NCBI GenBank assembly: GCA_025054695.1 | Contig: JANWZI010000002.1 | Span: 44,175 to 108,174 of the forward strand | Direction of reading: 5' to 3' | Origin: Myxococcota bacterium | Lineage (GTDB): Bacteria; Myxococcota_A; Polyangia; Polyangiales; JANWZI01 | DNA: 64,000 bases | Shown: positions 1 through 8,303 of the stretch, in pieces | How positions within the stretch are numbered: position 1 is the first letter of the stretch | How the letters are laid out: the number at the start of each line of letters is the position of its first letter | Translations under genes and position numbers: made by a program | Notes under the pieces: model-generated | Told to the model about the DNA's origin: nothing | What the model saw: the letters and a program-made list of their open reading frames with translations, nothing else | The model's database searches: none

Positions 1-314
1 CCACGACCGCGGCCGTTCACGCGGTTCCCGCTCTGCTCGCCCGTGCCGCGCCCGATCGATTGCTGCACGACCTGCTCGCCGAGCTCGAGCGCACCGGCGA
101 GCGTGCCTTCGGCGATGCGCTCGACCGCGCTCTGGCCACGATGGCCTGTCACGCCGCGATCCGGGCCGGCGATCCGCTCTCGCTCGAGCAGGCGGCCGCG
201 TTGCTTCGAGCGCTGGACGAAGTGCCCGATCACCCGGGCCACTGTCCCCACGGACGGCCCGTCCTGCTCGCGCTACCGTTCTCGGAGATCGAACGGCGGC
301 TTGGCCGCGCCTGA
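1..314 (+). CDS. mutL: DNA mismatch repair protein MutL, C-terminal end (partial)
   Basis: Only the last ~104 codons are present; the frame is open from base 3 to the TGA at 312-314 and the start lies outside the window. The visible part matches the MutL C-terminal dimerisation domain: an ACHAAIRAG motif, then CPHGRP about 40 residues later, then a closing basic segment (IERRLGR). In the MutL family ACxxxI+A and CPHGRP belong to the metal-binding site of the endonuclease-type proteins; the DQHAxxE motif that would confirm nuclease activity is outside the window. miaA follows 5 bases after the stop, an order also known from enterobacteria (mutL-miaA). Confidence 0.9.
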   Translation, partial: TTAAVHAVPALLARAAPDRLLHDLLAELERTGERAFGDALDRALATMACHAAIRAGDPLSLEQAAALLRALDEVPDHPGHCPHGRPVLLALPFSEIERRLGRA

Positions 315-319
315 GGATC

Positions 320-1240
320 GTGCACGCGCTGCTCACGCTCGCCGGGCCGACGGCCTCCGGCAAGACCGCGGCGGCCATCGCGCTCGCTCAGGCGCTCGAC
401 GGCGAGGTCGTCTGCGCCGACAGCGTGCAAGTGTATCGCGGGTTCGACATCGGCTCCGCCAAGCCGTCGGTCGAGGAACGCCGCGGCGTACCGCACCACC
501 TGCTCGACGTCCTCGACGCGCATCAGACGCTCGACGCGGTGCGCTGGGCGCGGATGGCGGACGACGCGATCGCGTCGGTGATGGCGCGGGGCCGGCTCCC
601 CATCGTCGCTGGCGGCACGCCGCTGTGGCTCCGCGCCCTGTTGCGCGGACTGGTCGAGGCCCCCGCAGCGGATGCGGAGCTTCGGGCACGATTGGAGGCC
701 GAGGCCGGACGGAACGGTCTGGCGGCACTGCACGAACGGCTCCGCCAGCTCGACCCCCCCTCCGCCGCCCGCATCCACCCGCACGACCGCGTGCGCATCG
801 TGCGCGCCCTCGAGATCACGCTGCGGACGGGGCGGCCCGCGAGCGTTCTGCGTGCGGCGCACGCGCTGGGCGCGCGCCGCCACCCCGGCCTGCTGGTCGT
901 GCTCGAGCCCGAGCGCGATGCGCACGAACGCGCCATCGAGGTGCGCGTCGACGCGATGCTACGAGCGGGGCTCCTCGAAGAGACGCGGGCGTTGCTCGCT
1001 CGGCACGGAGCCTCGGTACGTCCGCTTCGCGCGGTGGGATACGCGGAGATGGTCATGCACCTCAACGACGGGCTTCCCCTCGAGCAAGCGCGGGCACGCA
1101 TGCTGCGGCGCACGCGACGCTACGCTCGGCAGCAGCGGCTTTGGTGGCGCAACGAGCCGGGCGTCGACCTACGAACCACGCTCGAGGCCCTGCTGTCGCC
1201 CGAGGGACTCGACCGGGTGCGTGCCGCGCTGGGCCGCTGA
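320..1240 (+). CDS. miaA: tRNA dimethylallyltransferase MiaA
   Basis: 306 residues, the normal MiaA size. MiaA transfers the dimethylallyl group from DMAPP to N6 of A37 in tRNAs that read codons starting with U. The P-loop GPTASGKT is at residues 9-16, followed by the family motif ADSVQVYRGFDIGSAKP (about 33-49) holding the catalytic Asp, and by HHLLDV and AGGTPLWLRALL. The GTG start at 320 lies 5 bases after the mutL stop, so the two genes are probably cotranscribed and translationally linked. A GAGNCS hexamer array starts 27 bases after the stop. Confidence 0.95.
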   Translation: MHALLTLAGPTASGKTAAAIALAQALDGEVVCADSVQVYRGFDIGSAKPSVEERRGVPHHLLDVLDAHQTLDAVRWARMADDAIASVMARGRLPIVAGGTPLWLRALLRGLVEAPAADAELRARLEAEAGRNGLAALHERLRQLDPPSAARIHPHDRVRIVRALEITLRTGRPASVLRAAHALGARRHPGLLVVLEPERDAHERAIEVRVDAMLRAGLLEETRALLARHGASVRPLRAVGYAEMVMHLNDGLPLEQARARMLRRTRRYARQQRLWWRNEPGVDLRTTLEALLSPEGLDRVRAALGR

Positions 1241-1267
1241 GCGCACGGATCTGGCCACTTCACGGTG

Positions 1268-1335
1268 GAGTCGGAGCCAGGGTCCGCGCCCGAGACCGAG
1301 TCGGAGACCGAGTCCGAGCCCGAGTCGGAGCCCGA
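1268..1335 (+). repeat. GAGNCS hexamer array 1
   Basis: About 11 hexamers of the form GAGACC/GAGTCC/GAGCCC/GAGTCG read on the plus strand. The array fills the convergent gap between miaA and the leftward TPR membrane gene. No hairpin or T-run typical of an intrinsic terminator is visible. Confidence 0.9.
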
Positions 1336-1350
1336 TGCTTCAGCCGTCGA

Positions 1351-3219
1351 TCAACGCTCCGATCCGTCGCGGTGGTTCGGGGCACCAGACGCATGCCCCG
1401 GGCCCTGGGCCGCGAGCCAGCCGCGCAGCGTGGGGTGCAGCGGCGGCCGGCCGAGCCGCTCGAGGAAGACGCGAGCCAGCCACGGTCGTCCCTCGCCCAG
1501 CGCCTCGACGGCCATCTCTTCCAGCCGCTCCGGCGGGCGTGGCTCGAGCGCGAGCCACAGGCCCAACGCGAGCGAAGCGGCGCGGCGATAGTCGGCGGCC
1601 ACGAGCGCCGAGGCCAGACGGACGAGCACCTGGGGCCGCGTGAGATGTCCGTGGTAGCAGCGTGTCGCGAGCCACGCCGGACTCCGGTCGAGCTCGCCGC
1701 GCATGCGGGCCCCGACGTGATCCTTCCACGCGGTGGGGCCACGCACGCACCACGAGACGTCGAGCACGTCGGGTCGCGCGGGCGTCTCGGCGCGCCGCTC
1801 GTCGGCGAGGGCCGTCGCATAGAAGAGGGCCGCGTGGGCGATTCGCATCCCCGGAGCGAGGGTGATGGCGCGTTCGTAGGCGGCGATGGCTTCTTCGATC
1901 CGCCCCGCGTCGCGCAGCGATTCGCCGCGTTTGAGCCAGGCGTTGACGGCGTTCGGATACACGCTCACGGCATGGCCCCAGAGCCGGTCGTCGCTCGTAT
2001 AGACCTCGACGTGGATGGCGGTCCGCACGACGAGCGCGACCGCCGCGAGCGCTGCGCCGACGCGCGCGACCGAACGCAAGGCCGACGCCGAAGTCTCGAT
2101 CCGGTCGAGCAGCCCCCCCGCCGCGAATGCAAGACCGAGCAGCGGCAGGGACAGATAGCGATCGGTCCACAGCCAGTACATCGGAATCACGTTGAGTACG
2201 GGCAGCGCGAGCAGCACGAACGCGAGCAGGCCGAACAGGACGGGCCTGGCGCGGCGCCGGTACGCCCAGACGGCCGCGACGAGCATCCCGGCGAGCCCGC
2301 CCGCGATGCGCCACGGCCCCAGATCCGCCACATCGTCCGGCAGCGGATAAACCGGCGAGAGCCGCGCCGGCCAGACCGCGTGCGACAGGTGATGGGTGAG
2401 CGTCGCGAGCACGAGCGCGACACGCGCGGCGAGCCCACCACCGGCCGGCTCGGGCCGGATCATCTCGTTGACGCGCCAGATGACGACGACGACAACGGCG
2501 AGCGCGAGGCCCAGCGCGAGCGCGGGGAGCTGGCGGACGAACGCTCGCCGCCACGGTTCGTCGCGCATCAGGCGGTCGTGCAACAGCATCACCGCCGGTA
2601 GCGGCAGCACGGTGGTCTTGGTGAGCGCGCCAAGCAGATAGAACAGTCGCGCGAGCCACGAAGCCCGATCGAACGGAGCGTGGGAGCGCGCATGCGCGCG
2701 AAGCGCGAGCGCGACCAACAGCGCGGCGACGATTTCCTTGCGTCCCGTGGGCCATCCGACCGCTTCGACCTGCACTGGGTGCAACGCCCACAGGGCCGTC
2801 GCGAGCGTTGCTCCCGCCCATCCGAGCCCGAGCGCACGAACCGCGCCGAGCACGGCGCCGATCGAGACGAGCCACAGCACGAGATTGACCGCGCGCACGA
2901 CGCGCGGGTCGGGGCCCGCCCACGGCACGTCGAGCCAGTAGGCCATTAGGTGCAGCGGGTGGTAGGCCTGATAGTGGGGCTCGGCCCAGATCGCGACGAG
3001 GTTCTCGACGCTCACCTCGCGGATCGGCTCGAAACCGGCGATGAACCGGTCGTCGTCCCAGCTCATGAGCAGCCCGCCGTCGAGCCCGCGCGCGAAGGCC
3101 GCGATCGCGGCGAGCGCGACGAGCCCCCATGCCGTCCAGCCCGGATGGCGGTACGCCCACGCGAGCCACGTCGGGCCGGGTCGCGTCGACGGCCGCGCGC
3201 CACGCGCCGGCACGCTCAC
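1351..3219 (-). CDS. Multi-pass membrane protein with TPR segment (TMTC / GT-C glycosyltransferase-like)
   Basis: About 622 residues from the GTG at 3219, which has GGAG upstream and starts 13 bases after the stop of the preceding lipoprotein gene. The N-terminal two thirds has many hydrophobic helices. An acidic WDDDRFI motif follows the first helix and a YHPLHLMAYWLD motif follows later, the arrangement seen in TMTC-like and other GT-C glycosyltransferases, where the Asp pair faces the outer side of the membrane. A TPR-like stretch (AWLKRGESLRDAGRIEEAIAAYERAI) is followed by about 150 residues of soluble helical sequence. A role in O-glycosylation or envelope glycan transfer is inference from the family. 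The frame is open upstream to 3288, but that extension would overlap the neighbouring gene. Confidence 0.75.
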   Translation of the reverse strand: MSVPARGARPSTRPGPTWLAWAYRHPGWTAWGLVALAAIAAFARGLDGGLLMSWDDDRFIAGFEPIREVSVENLVAIWAEPHYQAYHPLHLMAYWLDVPWAGPDPRVVRAVNLVLWLVSIGAVLGAVRALGLGWAGATLATALWALHPVQVEAVGWPTGRKEIVAALLVALALRAHARSHAPFDRASWLARLFYLLGALTKTTVLPLPAVMLLHDRLMRDEPWRRAFVRQLPALALGLALAVVVVVIWRVNEMIRPEPAGGGLAARVALVLATLTHHLSHAVWPARLSPVYPLPDDVADLGPWRIAGGLAGMLVAAVWAYRRRARPVLFGLLAFVLLALPVLNVIPMYWLWTDRYLSLPLLGLAFAAGGLLDRIETSASALRSVARVGAALAAVALVVRTAIHVEVYTSDDRLWGHAVSVYPNAVNAWLKRGESLRDAGRIEEAIAAYERAITLAPGMRIAHAALFYATALADERRAETPARPDVLDVSWCVRGPTAWKDHVGARMRGELDRSPAWLATRCYHGHLTRPQVLVRLASALVAADYRRAASLALGLWLALEPRPPERLEEMAVEALGEGRPWLARVFLERLGRPPLHPTLRGWLAAQGPGHASGAPNHRDGSER

Positions 3220-3232
3220 CGAGGTGCTCCGA

Positions 3233-3739
3233 TCATGGCGGCGGTGCCTCGAGCACGACGCGGCGCGCGTCGCAGGCCGTGCCGCCATCCGTGCGCGCCT
3301 CCAGCGTCAGCACCGCCGTCACTCCCGCGAAATCGGCGGACCGGTCCTCGTCCCAGTCGAGAACGAGCAGGTCCGGATTGCGGACGAGCGCGTCACCGTC
3401 CCGCGTGAACAGCCCAGGGGTCAGGCTCAACGCGGTGCGCGCCTCGCCCACCAACGCGCCATCGTCACCCCGAAGCTCGTAGACGACGTCCATGCGTGGG
3501 GGAAGCCCACGCGCGCGGAATCCGACCAGCACGTGCACGCCGCCCTGCGAGCCTCGCACGATCCGCAGCGAGCCGCCCGCACGCGGCAGCGGGCTCCAGC
3601 TCGCACCCCCCTGACCCACTTCGACCTCCCCGCTCGCGCTCCCGCACGCGGCATCGCCCGGCGGCACCGGATCCGGCCCACAGCCCCACACCGGCGCGAC
3701 GAGCCCCACGAGCGGACCTGTTCGCATGAGGAACCGCAT
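3233..3739 (-). CDS. Small predicted lipoprotein, function unknown
   Basis: 168 residues from the ATG at 3739: a short basic N-terminus, a hydrophobic stretch and a lipobox-like VWGC, so the protein is probably lipidated and exported. The mature part contains a beta-rich domain (VVYELRGDDGALVGEARTAL...) ending in TACDARRVVLEAPPP; I do not recognise a family. An in-frame ATG at 3793 would add 18 residues, but the signal peptide fits the 3739 start better. Its stop lies 13 bases before the start of the TPR membrane gene, so the two form a leftward operon. The region upstream is a hexamer array shared with the divergent scpA. Confidence 0.6.
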   Translation of the reverse strand: MRFLMRTGPLVGLVAPVWGCGPDPVPPGDAACGSASGEVEVGQGGASWSPLPRAGGSLRIVRGSQGGVHVLVGFRARGLPPRMDVVYELRGDDGALVGEARTALSLTPGLFTRDGDALVRNPDLLVLDWDEDRSADFAGVTAVLTLEARTDGGTACDARRVVLEAPPP

Positions 3740-3823
3740 CGCCGACACCGTTGTCGAGGCTGACGCGTTCCGAGCCGCGGAGCCAGCGGCCATGGCAATC
3801 GGTTGTGTCCGTGTGCGTCGAGG

Positions 3824-4016
3824 TTCGGGCTCTGTCTCGGACTCGGACTCGGACTCGGTCTCGGGCTCGGACTCCGACTCGGCCTCGGTCTCGGTCTCGG
3901 ACTCTGACTCTGACGCGGCCTCGGTCTCGGATTCGGCCTCGGGCTTGGACTCGGCCTTGGTCTCGGATTCGGCTTCGGTCTCGGACTCGGTCTCGGTCTC
4001 GGACTCCGTCTCCGGG
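3824..4016 (-). repeat. GAGNCS hexamer array 2
   Basis: About 32 hexamers reading GAGNCS on the minus strand (GGACTC/GGTCTC/GGCCTC on plus). The array fills most of the 394-base gap between the divergent lipoprotein gene and scpA, where the promoters of both genes would be expected; nothing else is recognisable there. Confidence 0.9.
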
Positions 4017-4133
4017 GCCGTCCCCCACTGTCCGAATCGTGCGGCGGATGGGCGCGGTCGATACGGAAATCGCTGCGAAGAGCGCCACCCGTCGTTGACA
4101 GGGTGCCTGCTCCGGGGTAACCGCCGCACTTCG

Positions 4134-4946
4134 ATGGAGGTGCCGGCCGGCTCCGATCCGACGTTCCGCGTCGCGGTTGGCTCGTTCGAGGGGCCACTCG
4201 ACCTGCTGCTGCACCTGGTGCGCCGGCACGAGCTCGACATCCTCGATCTGCCCGTCGCGTTCATCACCGAGCGTTACCTCGAGTACCTCGCGACGATGCG
4301 TGAGCTCGATCTGGACGTCGCCTCCGAGTACCTGCTCATGGCCGCGACGCTCGTGCACATCAAGAGCCGTATGCTGCTGCCCGCGCCGCCGCCGGAGCCG
4401 AACGACGACGATTCGGCCGAGTCCGACGTGGACCCGCGCGCCGAGCTCGTGCGCCGCCTGCTCGAATATCAGAAGTATCGCGACGCTGCGGCCCGTCTGG
4501 GCGATCGGCCCCTCCTCGGTCGCGACGTCTTCCTGCGCGGCGTGCCCGCGGCGGACACGGAGGAGCCGGCACCCCTCGACCCGCCGACGCTGTTCGCGCT
4601 GGTCGAGGCCGTCTCGCGCGTGCTGCAGCGAGCGCGGCAGCGCGCCGCCTTCTCGGTCGAGGCGGAGACCGTCAGCCTCCAGCAGCGCATCGCGGACGTG
4701 ATCGACGTTTTGCGCACGCGGCGGCGCGCCCTCTTCGAGGATCTCTTCGAGCCGGGCCACGGTGTGCGCGCCGTCGTAGTGACCTTTCTCGCCATCCTCG
4801 AGCTCGCGCGACGACGCCTCATCTCGATCTATCAGGCAAGCGATGGCGGCTCCATTCACATCGAGGCGCGATTCGAGGCCCATCCGGACGAAGCGTGCTC
4901 GGTGCCGCCGACCTACCTCGCGAACGAGACGGGGCAGGCGCCGTGA
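4134..4946 (+). CDS. scpA: Segregation and condensation protein A (ScpA)
   Basis: 270 residues from the ATG at 4134, the usual ScpA length. ScpA is the kleisin that bridges SMC heads and binds ScpB in the chromosome-condensing complex. The diagnostic N-terminal motif [19 protein letters not shown] begins near residue 19, followed by [20 protein letters not shown], and a C-terminal winged helix ([19 protein letters not shown]). The stop overlaps the scpB start by 4 bases (GTGA), the usual translational coupling. The frame is open far upstream only because the hexamer array has no stops; the ATG at 4134 sits just before the conserved domain. Confidence 0.95.
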   Translation: MEVPAGSDPTFRVAVGSFEGPLDLLLHLVRRHELDILDLPVAFITERYLEYLATMRELDLDVASEYLLMAATLVHIKSRMLLPAPPPEPNDDDSAESDVDPRAELVRRLLEYQKYRDAAARLGDRPLLGRDVFLRGVPAADTEEPAPLDPPTLFALVEAVSRVLQRARQRAAFSVEAETVSLQQRIADVIDVLRTRRRALFEDLFEPGHGVRAVVVTFLAILELARRRLISIYQASDGGSIHIEARFEAHPDEACSVPPTYLANETGQAP

Positions 4947-5974
4947 CGGACGTGTCCGAGCGCAAATCGCGACCCCGGCTGCGACGGGTGGACATGCCGC
5001 GGCAGTCCGAGCTCGTCTGCGGACCGACGCATCCGCCGCCTGCATCGGCTTCACCGGGTGATGGCCTCCGCCCCTCGGATCGGTTCGAGACGGATTGCGC
5101 TCCGGCCGGCGCCGACCGCGACGGGGCGGCGGACGCCGACCCCCGCCGACTGCATCGCGCCATCGAGAGCCTCGTCTTCGTTTCCGACCGACCGCTGTCG
5201 AGCAAGGAGCTCGCCCGCCTGACGCGGAGCCGACGCGCGGACGTCGAGCGCGTGCTCGCCGAGCTGTGCGAGGAGACGCGTGAGCGAGGCGTGCAGCTCG
5301 TCGAGGTCGCAGGCGGGTGGCAGTTCCGCTCGGACCCGTCGTCCGCGCCCTACGTACGCGAGCTGCTCGCGCGCCCGCCGGTGCGGCTGACGCGTGCGCA
5401 ACTGGAGACTCTGGCCATCGTCGCCTATCGGCAGCCGATCACCCGGCCTGAGATCGAAGAGATCCGCGGCGTCGACTCCTCGAGCGCCATCGGCTTTTTG
5501 CTCGAGCGCGGACTGCTACGCGTGCTCGGGCGCAAGGAAGAGCCCGGCAGGCCGCTGCTCTACGGAACCACGCAGGCGTTCCTCGAGACGTTCGGTTTGA
5601 ACGCGCTGTCCGACCTGCCCACCCTGCGCGAATTCGCCGAGCTCACCGAGGAGAACCGCGAGCTGTTCGCGCGACGTGCGACCGAGTCGCTCGACCTGCG
5701 CGCCGCAGCGGGCTCAGACTCGGACTCCGACTCGGGCTCGGACTCGGGCTCGGACTCGGACTCGGGCTCCGGCTCGGACGCGGTCGCCGGTTCGGACTCG
5801 GACTCCGACTCGGACTCGGACTCCGACTCCCTCTCGGACTCGGGCTCGGGCTCGGACTCGGGCTCCGGCTCGGACGCGGTCGCCGGTTCGGACTCGGACT
5901 CCGACTCGGGCTCGGACTCGGACTCGGACTCCGACTCGGTCTCGGCCTCCGCCTCGGTTTCGGACTCGCGGTAG
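4943..5974 (+). CDS. scpB: Segregation and condensation protein B (ScpB) with array-encoded Ser-Asp tail
   Basis: 343 residues from the GTG at 4943, which overlaps the scpA stop. Residues about 70-245 are a normal ScpB: two winged helices including [20 protein letters not shown] and [23 protein letters not shown]. The first ~65 residues are poorly conserved linker. From about residue 257 to the stop the protein is only Ser-Asp, Ser-Gly and Ala-Val dipeptides encoded in frame by a GAGNCS array (5713 onward). No ScpB I know has such a tail; it roughly doubles the distance from the core to the stop. It is either a disordered acidic extension or a stop codon lost to array growth. Function of the core is secure. 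Confidence 0.9.
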   Translation: MTDVSERKSRPRLRRVDMPRQSELVCGPTHPPPASASPGDGLRPSDRFETDCAPAGADRDGAADADPRRLHRAIESLVFVSDRPLSSKELARLTRSRRADVERVLAELCEETRERGVQLVEVAGGWQFRSDPSSAPYVRELLARPPVRLTRAQLETLAIVAYRQPITRPEIEEIRGVDSSSAIGFLLERGLLRVLGRKEEPGRPLLYGTTQAFLETFGLNALSDLPTLREFAELTEENRELFARRATESLDLRAAAGSDSDSDSGSDSGSDSDSGSGSDAVAGSDSDSDSDSDSDSLSDSGSGSDSGSGSDAVAGSDSDSDSGSDSDSDSDSVSASASVSDSR

Positions 5975-6035
5975 GCCTCGGCCTCGGTGTCGAACTCGCA
6001 CTCGAGCTCGGGCTTCGAGTCCGCTTCGGGCTACG
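5713..6035 (-). repeat. GAGNCS hexamer array 3, overlapping the 3' end of scpB
   Basis: The longest array (about 320 bases), reading GAGNCS on the minus strand. Its first 260 bases are coding in scpB (frame GNC-TCG = Asp/Gly/Ala/Val-Ser); the scpB TAG lies inside the array, which continues in decayed form for about 60 bases. It carries a larger internal duplication: 5755-5813 and 5851-5909 are the same 59 bases, offset by exactly 96 (16 hexamers). Confidence 0.92.
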
Positions 6036-6124
6036 GTGTCCCTGCGCAACCGCGCACGTCCGGCACGTAGCGGCTGAACGATTCGCGGTGACACCGCCGC
6101 GGCGCGGAGCTAGCGTGGCGCCCC

Positions 6125-6964
6125 GTGCCGCTCGAAGTTCAGTCGGTTGGCCGCACGGTCGGACCGAGGCCGTACGAGCCGCGCTGGCAGGACGTGGTGC
6201 TCTACGCCCTCGGCGTCGGTGCCCGGCGCGACGAGCTCGAGTTCCTCTACGAAAAGCACGGACCCAAGATCCTGCCGACGTTCGCGGTGGTACCCGCCTA
6301 TCCCGTTGTCGAGGAGCTGTTCGGCCTCGTCGGTGGCAACCCGCTCGGGCTGGTGCACGGGGGCCAGAGCGTTCGCGTGCATCGCCTCGCACGCCCGCAA
6401 GGTCGTTGGCTGACGACCGGCCGGGTCGAGGGGGTCTACGACCTGCGGCGGCTCGCCACGGCGGTGCTGTCTACGCGCACGGAAGACGACACCGGCACGC
6501 TTCTGTTCGAGACGACCTGGACGCTCGTCTACCGTTTCGACGGCGGCTTCGGCGGCCCACCACCGCCCAGGCGCACGCGGCTGCTGCCCCCGGACCGTTC
6601 GCCCCGCTGGCGCCGCATCGAGCGTACGGTCGAGGAGCAGGCCCTGCTGTACCGTCTCTCGGGCGATCTCAATCCGCTGCACGCCGATCCCGAAGTCGCG
6701 CGGGCAGCCGGATTCGAGGCCCCCATCCTGCATGGGCTGTGCACGTTTGGATTCGTCGGGCGCGCCGTGCTGCGTGCCGCGTGCGACGGCGATCCCGAGC
6801 GGTTGGTCGCGCTGCACGCCGACTTCAGCCGGCCCGTGGTGCCGGGGCAGACGCTCGTCGTCGAAGGCTGGGATCCGGACGATGGCCGAATCGCGTTGCG
6901 CGTGAGCGTCGAGGAGCGCCCGCAAGAGCCCGTCCTCACGAACGTCTGGGCCGAGGTTCGCTGA
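6125..6964 (+). CDS. Double-hotdog MaoC-type dehydratase/hydratase
   Basis: 279 residues from the GTG at 6125. The C-terminal half has the hydratase-2 motif YRLSGDLNPLHADP (Asp181, Asn183, His186), followed by GFEAPILHGLCTFG, as in (R)-specific enoyl-CoA hydratases and the MFE-2 hydratase domain. The N-terminal half (about 20-140) is the degenerate first hotdog (RRDELEFLYEKHG...LPTFAVVPAYP) typical of two-hotdog enzymes. Expected reaction: reversible hydration of trans-2-enoyl-CoA to (R)-3-hydroxyacyl-CoA in the cytoplasm. It is alone between scpB and a PLP enzyme, with arrays on both sides, so context does not name the pathway. Confidence 0.85.
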   Translation: MPLEVQSVGRTVGPRPYEPRWQDVVLYALGVGARRDELEFLYEKHGPKILPTFAVVPAYPVVEELFGLVGGNPLGLVHGGQSVRVHRLARPQGRWLTTGRVEGVYDLRRLATAVLSTRTEDDTGTLLFETTWTLVYRFDGGFGGPPPPRRTRLLPPDRSPRWRRIERTVEEQALLYRLSGDLNPLHADPEVARAAGFEAPILHGLCTFGFVGRAVLRAACDGDPERLVALHADFSRPVVPGQTLVVEGWDPDDGRIALRVSVEERPQEPVLTNVWAEVR

Positions 6965-6967
6965 CGA

Positions 6968-7042
6968 TTCGGCCTCGGACTCGAGCTCGGTCTCGGGCTC
7001 GGGCTCGGCGTCGGACACGGACTTGGCCTCGGGCCGAGATCG
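6968..7042 (-). repeat. GAGNCS hexamer array 4
   Basis: About 12 partly degenerate hexamers reading on the minus strand, starting 4 bases after the stop of the hydratase gene and ending about 70 bases before the next rightward gene. Confidence 0.85.
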
Positions 7043-7110
7043 GTGGAGGATTCCGTGCCGCGGGCCGCTGGATGCCCATGACCGACCCGTCGTGATAGAG
7101 CGCGGCCGCG

Positions 7111-8280
7111 ATGACCACGACGCACCGTTTCGACACGCTGGCCGTGCACGCCGGCTACGAGCCCGATCCGGCGACCGGGGCCGTCATGCCTCCCATCCAT
7201 CTGGCCACGACGTTCGCGCAGCAGGGACCGGGCGTGCATCGCGGGTTCGAGTACGCGCGCACGGACAATCCGACGCGGAGGTTGCTCGAGCGCTGTCTCG
7301 CCGACCTGGAGGGAGCGCGGTTCGGTCTGTGTTTCTCCTCGGGATGCGCGGCCCTGGCCACGGTGCTGCACACGCTCGGTCCCGGCGACCACGTCGTCTG
7401 CGGCGACGACGTGTACGGCGGCACGCACCGGCTGCTGCGGCGCGTGATGGAGCCCCTGGGCGTGGGTGCCGACTTCGTCGATCTGACCGAGCCGCGCCGG
7501 TTGCGGGAGGCGATGACGCCACGCACGAAGATGGTCTGGATCGAGTCACCGACCAATCCGCTCCTCAAGGTGCTCGACATCGCCGCGCTGGCCGAGATCG
7601 CCCACGCCGCGGGCGCGCGCCTCGGCGTCGACAACACGTTCGCGACGCCCGCCCTTCAGCGCCCGCTCGAGCTCGGCGCCGATCTCGTGCTGCACTCGAC
7701 CACCAAGTACCTCAACGGCCACTCGGACGTCGTGGGGGGCTTCGTCGCGACGAACGACGAGGCGCTCGCCGAGCGGCTGCGCTTCCTTCAGAACGCGATC
7801 GGAGCCGTTCCCTCGCCCTTCGACTGCTTCCTCGTCCTGCGCGGCGTGCGCACCCTCCCCGTGCGCATGCGCCGGCACTGCGAGTCGGCGACCCAGCTTG
7901 CCCTGTGGCTCGCCGCGCATCCCGCGGTCGAACGAGTCCACTATCCCGGTCTGCCCTCGCATCCGGGCCACGCGCTCGCCTGCCGTCAGATGCGCGCTCC
8001 CGGGGGCATGATCTCGTTCGTGGTGCGCGGTGGACTGCCGGCGGCGCGCGCGCTGCTCGAATCGACACGTCTGTTCACGTGTGCCGAGAGCCTCGGCGGC
8101 GTCGAATCGCTGATCGAGTCACCGCCGCTGATGACCCACGGTTCGATCCCGGCCGCCGAGCGCGAGCGCGTGGGCATCGTCGACGGCCTGGTGCGCGTCT
8201 CGGTCGGCCTGGAGGACGTCGACGACCTGCGCGACGATCTGGCGCACGCGCTCGAGGTGACTTCGCGCGGCGCGCGCTGA
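7111..8280 (+). CDS. Cystathionine gamma-synthase/lyase family PLP enzyme
   Basis: 389 residues, normal for the Cys/Met-metabolism PLP family. The PLP-binding lysine is Lys199 in [13 protein letters not shown]; other family marks are [17 protein letters not shown] and the C-terminal [12 protein letters not shown]. The family includes cystathionine gamma-synthase (MetB), gamma-lyase and related enzymes; LGGVESLIE and the overall pattern fit MetB or gamma-lyase, but the choice cannot be made from sequence alone and no other sulfur-metabolism gene is adjacent. The ATG at 7111 is directly before the conserved [10 protein letters not shown]. Confidence 0.85.
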   Translation: MTTTHRFDTLAVHAGYEPDPATGAVMPPIHLATTFAQQGPGVHRGFEYARTDNPTRRLLERCLADLEGARFGLCFSSGCAALATVLHTLGPGDHVVCGDDVYGGTHRLLRRVMEPLGVGADFVDLTEPRRLREAMTPRTKMVWIESPTNPLLKVLDIAALAEIAHAAGARLGVDNTFATPALQRPLELGADLVLHSTTKYLNGHSDVVGGFVATNDEALAERLRFLQNAIGAVPSPFDCFLVLRGVRTLPVRMRRHCESATQLALWLAAHPAVERVHYPGLPSHPGHALACRQMRAPGGMISFVVRGGLPAARALLESTRLFTCAESLGGVESLIESPPLMTHGSIPAAERERVGIVDGLVRVSVGLEDVDDLRDDLAHALEVTSRGAR

Positions 8281-8303
8281 CGTCACGAGCCGTTCCTGCC
8301 CCG

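Noticed and set aside
1268..1335. Arrays as CRISPR or as intrinsic terminators
   Set aside because: Units are 6 bp without spacers, and have no self-complementary arms or T-runs.
43..2601. Long plus-strand ORF of 852 codons at the left end
   Set aside because: It is out of frame with mutL and miaA and antisense to the TPR membrane gene; high GC leaves long shadow frames open.
3824..4016. Ser-Asp repeat protein (Sdr-like adhesin) encoded by the arrays
   Set aside because: Apart from scpB and the small gene at 19683, these frames have no own start, signal or core; the hexamer has no stop in any of six frames.
8281..8303. Terminator between the PLP enzyme and the kinase gene
   Set aside because: Only 23 bases with no convincing stem.
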